DNA of 64,000 bases from Bacillota bacterium (GTDB lineage: Bacteria; Bacillota; Clostridia; Lachnospirales; Lachnospiraceae), in assembly GCA_023437715.1 (NCBI GenBank), contig JAEZFK010000068.1, positions 119,325 through 183,324 of the forward strand, read 5' to 3'. The translations under genes were made by a program, and so were the position numbers. Of the stretch, positions 60,823 through 64,000 are shown piece by piece. The notes beneath the pieces were generated by a model. That model searched no databases. It saw only the letters and a program-made list of their open reading frames with translations, and was not told the origin of the DNA. Within the stretch, counting starts at the first letter, position 1. Each line of letters begins with the position of its first letter.

Positions 60823-62241
60823 TTGGTAAATGTTAAAGTTAATTTACGCCCCATTGTCGGCAATATAAATTTACCCACTGTTTTGAAAACAGCAATACTT
60901 CCAGGGGGATGGGAAGAAAGTTTATTTATTGCAACCCAGACAGGAGAAATTTTTTATACAGCGAACAGAAATATGTGGACCTTTTTAGATATCCGCCAGC
61001 AAATAATAGAGCTGGGCGCTTCCAGCGGGGGGTATGATGAACGGGGACTGCTTGGACTGGCATTTCATCCCGAATTTTACTATAACGGTTTATTTTATCT
61101 CCATTATTCGGCAGCCGGAACACAGGGGCCGGGTGCCCTCTCCGGATCGTTTCGTCCGGACCCCTGTGATCCTGAAACCTTGAACCTAAAGTGGGTGAAC
61201 AGGGAAAGTCTATTTGACCATATTGATACGGTTGAGGAGTGGGGCTTGCAGGCAGATGGTCAGCCCCGGAAGCGGCGGACATTACTTAATTTAAGAAGAC
61301 CGTTTATGAATCATAATGGTGTTAATAGTCTGAACTTTTCGCCTGAAACAGAAAAGCTTGTTTTAACCACCGGAGATGGCGGTTCGGGATATGATCCCTT
61401 TAATTTAAGTCAGGATATCATGGAAATCGCCGGAAAAATAATTGAAATTGATGTAAGTCAGAATACATCTATCGATATTCCGCCTGTGGTCACCCGTTTT
61501 GATGAACTTCCGCCGCCTATTCAGGAAACGCTTACGGTAGTCGCCAAAGGGGTTCGCAATCCCACAGGCATTTCCTATCAAAGGTTTTACGATCAGTACA
61601 TTAAATATGTGGGAAATGTAGGACAGGATTTGGAAGAATCAATTTTTTCATTTACCTATTACGAGCCAATACCGGTTACCCAGCTCATTCAATCCGGTTT
61701 AACAGAAGCCTGTTCCGATCAGGAAGACGGATGTATTAATATTGGCTGGCGGGGATGGGAGGGCTCTTTTCCTACAGCGATTATAAGGAACTGTTCTGTA
61801 AATCCTGAATTGAATGAGAAAACAATCGCTTATTACGACGAAGCAGTAAAACTTTCAGTGAGCCGTCTTTCGCCTATAACCACTTATTTTCATGAGGATC
61901 CCAGGCCGGATAAATTCAGGGGAACTGCACTCACAGGAGTCCAGCCCTATATGGGGAACGAGATCCCATATTTAACGGGAAGCCTTCTGTTTACGGATTT
62001 TGCCCGAAATGAAGAAAACCGGCCTCCGGCCAGGGGAACGCTGGCTTATACCAGGGCAAGAGCAGATTCTAAACTAAATGATTTCAGCATTATTGAAACC
62101 GATTATGATTTTGGCACTCAGTCCTCTTTTTATGTCAGTCTGGGAACCAATATGAGTCAGACCAAATTATATTTAGGGGTTTACGGGTCTTCCAATGTGA
62201 CCGATTTTAACCAGGGCACTGTATTTGAAATTGTCCCCTGA
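60823..62241 (+). CDS. glucose/sorbosone dehydrogenase-like beta-propeller protein, no signal peptide
   Basis: A 472-residue protein starting at TTG with AAGGAAG eight bases upstream. It has the GSDH beta-propeller pattern: LFIATQTGEIFYT, then YDERGLLGLAFHPEFYYNGLFYLHYS (split at Phe), MNHNGVNSLNFSPETEKLVLTTGDGG (split at Pro) and GVRNPTGISYQRF. Relatives oxidise sugars with PQQ in the periplasm. Here there is no signal peptide or lipobox and no PQQ genes nearby, so cofactor and location are unclear. Another possible role is a structural or binding propeller. It is monocistronic. Confidence 0.75.
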   Translation: MVNVKVNLRPIVGNINLPTVLKTAILPGGWEESLFIATQTGEIFYTANRNMWTFLDIRQQIIELGASSGGYDERGLLGLAFHPEFYYNGLFYLHYSAAGTQGPGALSGSFRPDPCDPETLNLKWVNRESLFDHIDTVEEWGLQADGQPRKRRTLLNLRRPFMNHNGVNSLNFSPETEKLVLTTGDGGSGYDPFNLSQDIMEIAGKIIEIDVSQNTSIDIPPVVTRFDELPPPIQETLTVVAKGVRNPTGISYQRFYDQYIKYVGNVGQDLEESIFSFTYYEPIPVTQLIQSGLTEACSDQEDGCINIGWRGWEGSFPTAIIRNCSVNPELNEKTIAYYDEAVKLSVSRLSPITTYFHEDPRPDKFRGTALTGVQPYMGNEIPYLTGSLLFTDFARNEENRPPARGTLAYTRARADSKLNDFSIIETDYDFGTQSSFYVSLGTNMSQTKLYLGVYGSSNVTDFNQGTVFEIVP

Positions 62242-62342
62242 TTTAAAGCCGGTTTCGCCTGAATCGGGAAGCTTCCTCCATTATTTTAATTCATGCCGAT
62301 TTAATAAAAACCCTGGTATGGGGTATAGTGCCAGATATGTAT

Positions 62343-62657
62343 TTAATATACATAATAAAGCTCTAATTCCTCAGCAAAGTGTAAATCTAAGTATTCATGA
62401 ATGGTCATTTTTACATCTTCTATTTGTTGTATAAGAGCATTGTGTGCACATAAATTATCTTTATAAAATGTTGAATACGTATTTCTTCTGTTAATATTTG
62501 TGAGAGATTCCCCGGGATATGGTAAGCATTTCCTGGGCAAAAGGCAGGTATCGATACTGCTATCAATATCTGCTGATAAATCTGGAGAATATAATATCAA
62601 ATGAAGTGATATTATAAAACCCCTCGCATATAATTGAATATACGTGTATTCTTCCAA
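62343..62657 (-). CDS. uncertain 104-codon ORF in a decayed region
   Basis: An open frame on the minus strand whose last third (CAHNALIQQIEDVKMTIHEY, then LDLHFAEELELYYVY) looks protein-like, while the first part does not. No ribosome site is seen before the ATG. The 62242-62910 gap is AT-rich and holds at least one gene fragment, so this may be a remnant too. No family recognised. Confidence 0.25.
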   Translation of the reverse strand: MEEYTYIQLYARGFIISLHLILYSPDLSADIDSSIDTCLLPRKCLPYPGESLTNINRRNTYSTFYKDNLCAHNALIQQIEDVKMTIHEYLDLHFAEELELYYVY

Positions 62658-62671
62658 ATCTGTAAGTTATA

Positions 62672-62866
62672 CCGGTTATATGAGTATTAAAGCGCTCTCT
62701 GCTTTAGATTCGAATTTCATTTCAAGTTTAGAAGTGTTCCATATTATAGACTGGGGGACAAGGAGTATTAACAGGAACTGTAGATACGGGAATAGATTAC
62801 AGATATTTTATTTACCTGGATAAATATTCCACTGTTACAGCCTATAATTTTAATAACAGTATATAA
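62672..62866 (+). pseudogene. subtilase (S8, Csp-like) fragment
   Basis: Frame from 62753 reads GGQGVLTGTVDTGIDYRYF, which matches the Asp-motif region of Csp-like subtilases (compare GMDVITGIIDTGIDYRHPAF in the gene at 808-2490). It is interrupted by a stop just upstream (62747-62749) and ends at 62866 without the His or Ser regions. An adjoining frame from ATG 62672 (MSIKALSALDSNFISSLEVF) may be the preceding part after a frameshift. It is a dead piece of a second subtilase gene. Confidence 0.6.
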
Positions 62867-62967
62867 TCTTTATGCAAGTCGGTGATATATCAGAACACTC
62901 GTTGTAAAGCGTGAATGTAACTGGACCAACATTAAAATTGATTATTATTATAGGAGATGTTGTAGAA

Positions 62968-63840
62968 ATGAACCATATAGTAAATGAGAATTATAAAATT
63001 TATTTAATAACCATGGATAAAAGTGATCAATTTTGGACGGTTATGGATAATGGTGCCAGAGAAATGGCTTCTATGTTAGGTGTTACATATGAATGGGACG
63101 CCCCCTTAACGAGAGATGTAAATGAACAAATTCAAATATTTAATAATGCCGTAGCAGCGGGAGCAGATGCAATAATGTTAGCGGCGAGTGATCCTTTAAA
63201 GATTTCAGGAGCAGTTGAAGAAGCGAAAGCAAAGGGTGTAAAAATCATTTATGTTGATGCACCAGCGTTTGAAGAAGCAGTCATAACCTTAGCTACAGAT
63301 AATTATACAGCTGGCAGGATAGCTGGAGAAAATATGTTTTACGAATTAGAGGAGATTGGTGCCACATATGGTTCAATAGGAATCATTGGGGTAACTCCTG
63401 AAAACAGAACCACTGTAAATCGGGAATTGGGATTTCGCGATTATTTTAAACCGTTTGCCACATATCAAATATTAGAAACAATATACACGAATGGTGACCC
63501 GGAGTTAGCAAAACAAGCAACGGAAAAATATATAAGAGACAATCCCAATTTTGTTGGTGTTTTTTCAACGAATGAAGGATCTACGTTAGGGATGGGGTAC
63601 GCTTTGAGAGAAAATGATATAAATATTACCGGTATTGGATTTGATATTACAGAGACAATTCAGGAAATGATAAGAGATAATACTATACAAGCAGTAATGG
63701 TGCAAAATCCATTTACAATGGGCTATTTGGGTATGGCTCAGGCAGTTGCCGCATTAAGGGGATTTGATACAGGTCCAAAATTTATTAATACTGGGGTAAC
63801 TGTAGTTAATATGTATACACCAAGTCGAATATTATCATAA
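62968..63840 (+). CDS. RbsB-like sugar-binding protein without signal peptide
   Basis: About 290 residues of the type-1 periplasmic-binding fold (Peripla_BP_4): KIYLITMDKSDQFWTVMDNG, AVAAGADAIMLAASDPLKIS, VKIIYVDAP, GSIGIIGVTPENRTT and FVGVFSTNEGSTLGMGYA are successive strands of that fold. AGGAG lies 11 bases before the ATG at 62968; the frame also opens at GTG 62911. Neither start gives a signal peptide or lipobox, unlike exported relatives, and no helix-turn-helix is present. It is therefore a truncated receptor or a cytoplasmic sugar sensor. AT-rich, unlike the core genes; no transporter neighbours in view. Confidence 0.75.
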   Translation: MNHIVNENYKIYLITMDKSDQFWTVMDNGAREMASMLGVTYEWDAPLTRDVNEQIQIFNNAVAAGADAIMLAASDPLKISGAVEEAKAKGVKIIYVDAPAFEEAVITLATDNYTAGRIAGENMFYELEEIGATYGSIGIIGVTPENRTTVNRELGFRDYFKPFATYQILETIYTNGDPELAKQATEKYIRDNPNFVGVFSTNEGSTLGMGYALRENDINITGIGFDITETIQEMIRDNTIQAVMVQNPFTMGYLGMAQAVAALRGFDTGPKFINTGVTVVNMYTPSRILS

Positions 63841-63882
63841 TTAACTATATTTGAGAAATAAGGGAATTAAAATGACGATGAA

Positions 63883-63995
63883 TTGTAAACCGAGAGGTCA
63901 CATTTGTAATATGAGAAACTAGATATTGTAATCGATATTCCCATTTGTAAACTGACTGTCTCTTTTTGTAGACGACAATCCAGTTTGTAAAACAA
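63883..63995. repeat. six phased TTGTA motifs, transposon-end-like array
   Basis: TTGTA-type motifs have their G at 63885, 63906, 63928, 63947, 63968 and 63987, giving spacings of 21, 22, 19, 21 and 19 bases. A looser consensus is WTTGTAAAC-GA. Direct repeats of about two helical turns at an element edge are typical of transposase-binding sites in IS21-like and Tn7-like transposons. The element itself would lie beyond the right edge. The identity is inferred; no transposase is visible. Confidence 0.5.
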
Positions 63996-64000
63996 GCAAC

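Noticed and set aside
63883..63995. CRISPR array
   Set aside because: The repeated unit is only 5-12 bases with 19-22 base periodicity and no distinct spacers; it fits protein-binding sites instead.

Overview
The window reads as chromosome of an anaerobic, spore-forming, low-to-moderate GC Firmicute of the Lachnospiraceae / Clostridium type, plausibly near Lacrimispora (Clostridium sphenoides/saccharolyticum group). Support: strong AGGAGG-type ribosome sites, frequent TTG/GTG starts, CodY, a PolC-type replicase, a GH94 cellobiose phosphorylase very like the Clostridium thermocellum enzyme, Csp-like subtilases, and the conserved Firmicute block rpsB-tsf-pyrH-frr-uppS-cdsA-dxr-rseP-ispG-polC. 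The species placement is inference.

Layout. 1-4.6 kb: tail of an MFS exporter, a Csp-like subtilase that has lost its catalytic serine, a TetR regulator with a clear promoter/operator, two small stress-type proteins and a nitroreductase. 4.7-13.1 kb: a cellobiose locus, with cellobiose phosphorylase facing away from a LacI regulator plus sugar ABC importer plus GH1 beta-glucosidase; the same 14-bp operator lies just downstream of both divergent promoters. 13.1-21.4 kb: a complete kdpFABC-DE high-affinity potassium system, preceded by an unusually long hairpin, a pair of direct repeats and an extra 29-residue membrane peptide. 21.5-23.2 kb: galE and a SpoIIAA-like STAS protein. 23.2-25.7 kb: a two-gene putative DNA-repair operon (radical SAM protein with a helix-hairpin-helix, and its constant partner) under a promoter overlapped by a perfect LexA box. 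25.9-31.6 kb: yifB, dprA, topA, codY. 31.8-52.7 kb: the translation, isoprenoid, envelope and replication block, split between tsf and pyrH by an oligopeptide ABC importer (oppBCDF plus two tandem oppA) that carries a CodY-like site. 52.8-53.0 kb: tRNA-Pro and tRNA-Glu. 53.1-64 kb: an accessory region with a diguanylate cyclase, a RelA/SpoT-domain gene lying between two copies of a tRNA-Thr 3' end and terminator, a c-di-GMP phosphodiesterase, acylphosphatase, a CYP152-type P450 peroxygenase, a flavoprotein, a sugar-dehydrogenase-like protein with no signal peptide, a decayed subtilase fragment, a solute-binding protein with no signal peptide, and finally six phased TTGTA motifs that look like the end of a transposon running off the window.

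How it fits together. Cellodextrin enters through an SBP/permease set that lacks its own ATPase and is split in the cytoplasm by phosphorolysis (GH94) or hydrolysis (GH1). Potassium limitation is sensed by KdpDE. Nutrient status is read by CodY, encoded 2.3 kb upstream of a peptide importer that appears to be its target. The best candidates for little-described biology are the LexA-boxed radical-SAM repair operon, the tRNA-Thr-flanked alarmone-synthetase-like island, and the phased repeat array at the right edge.
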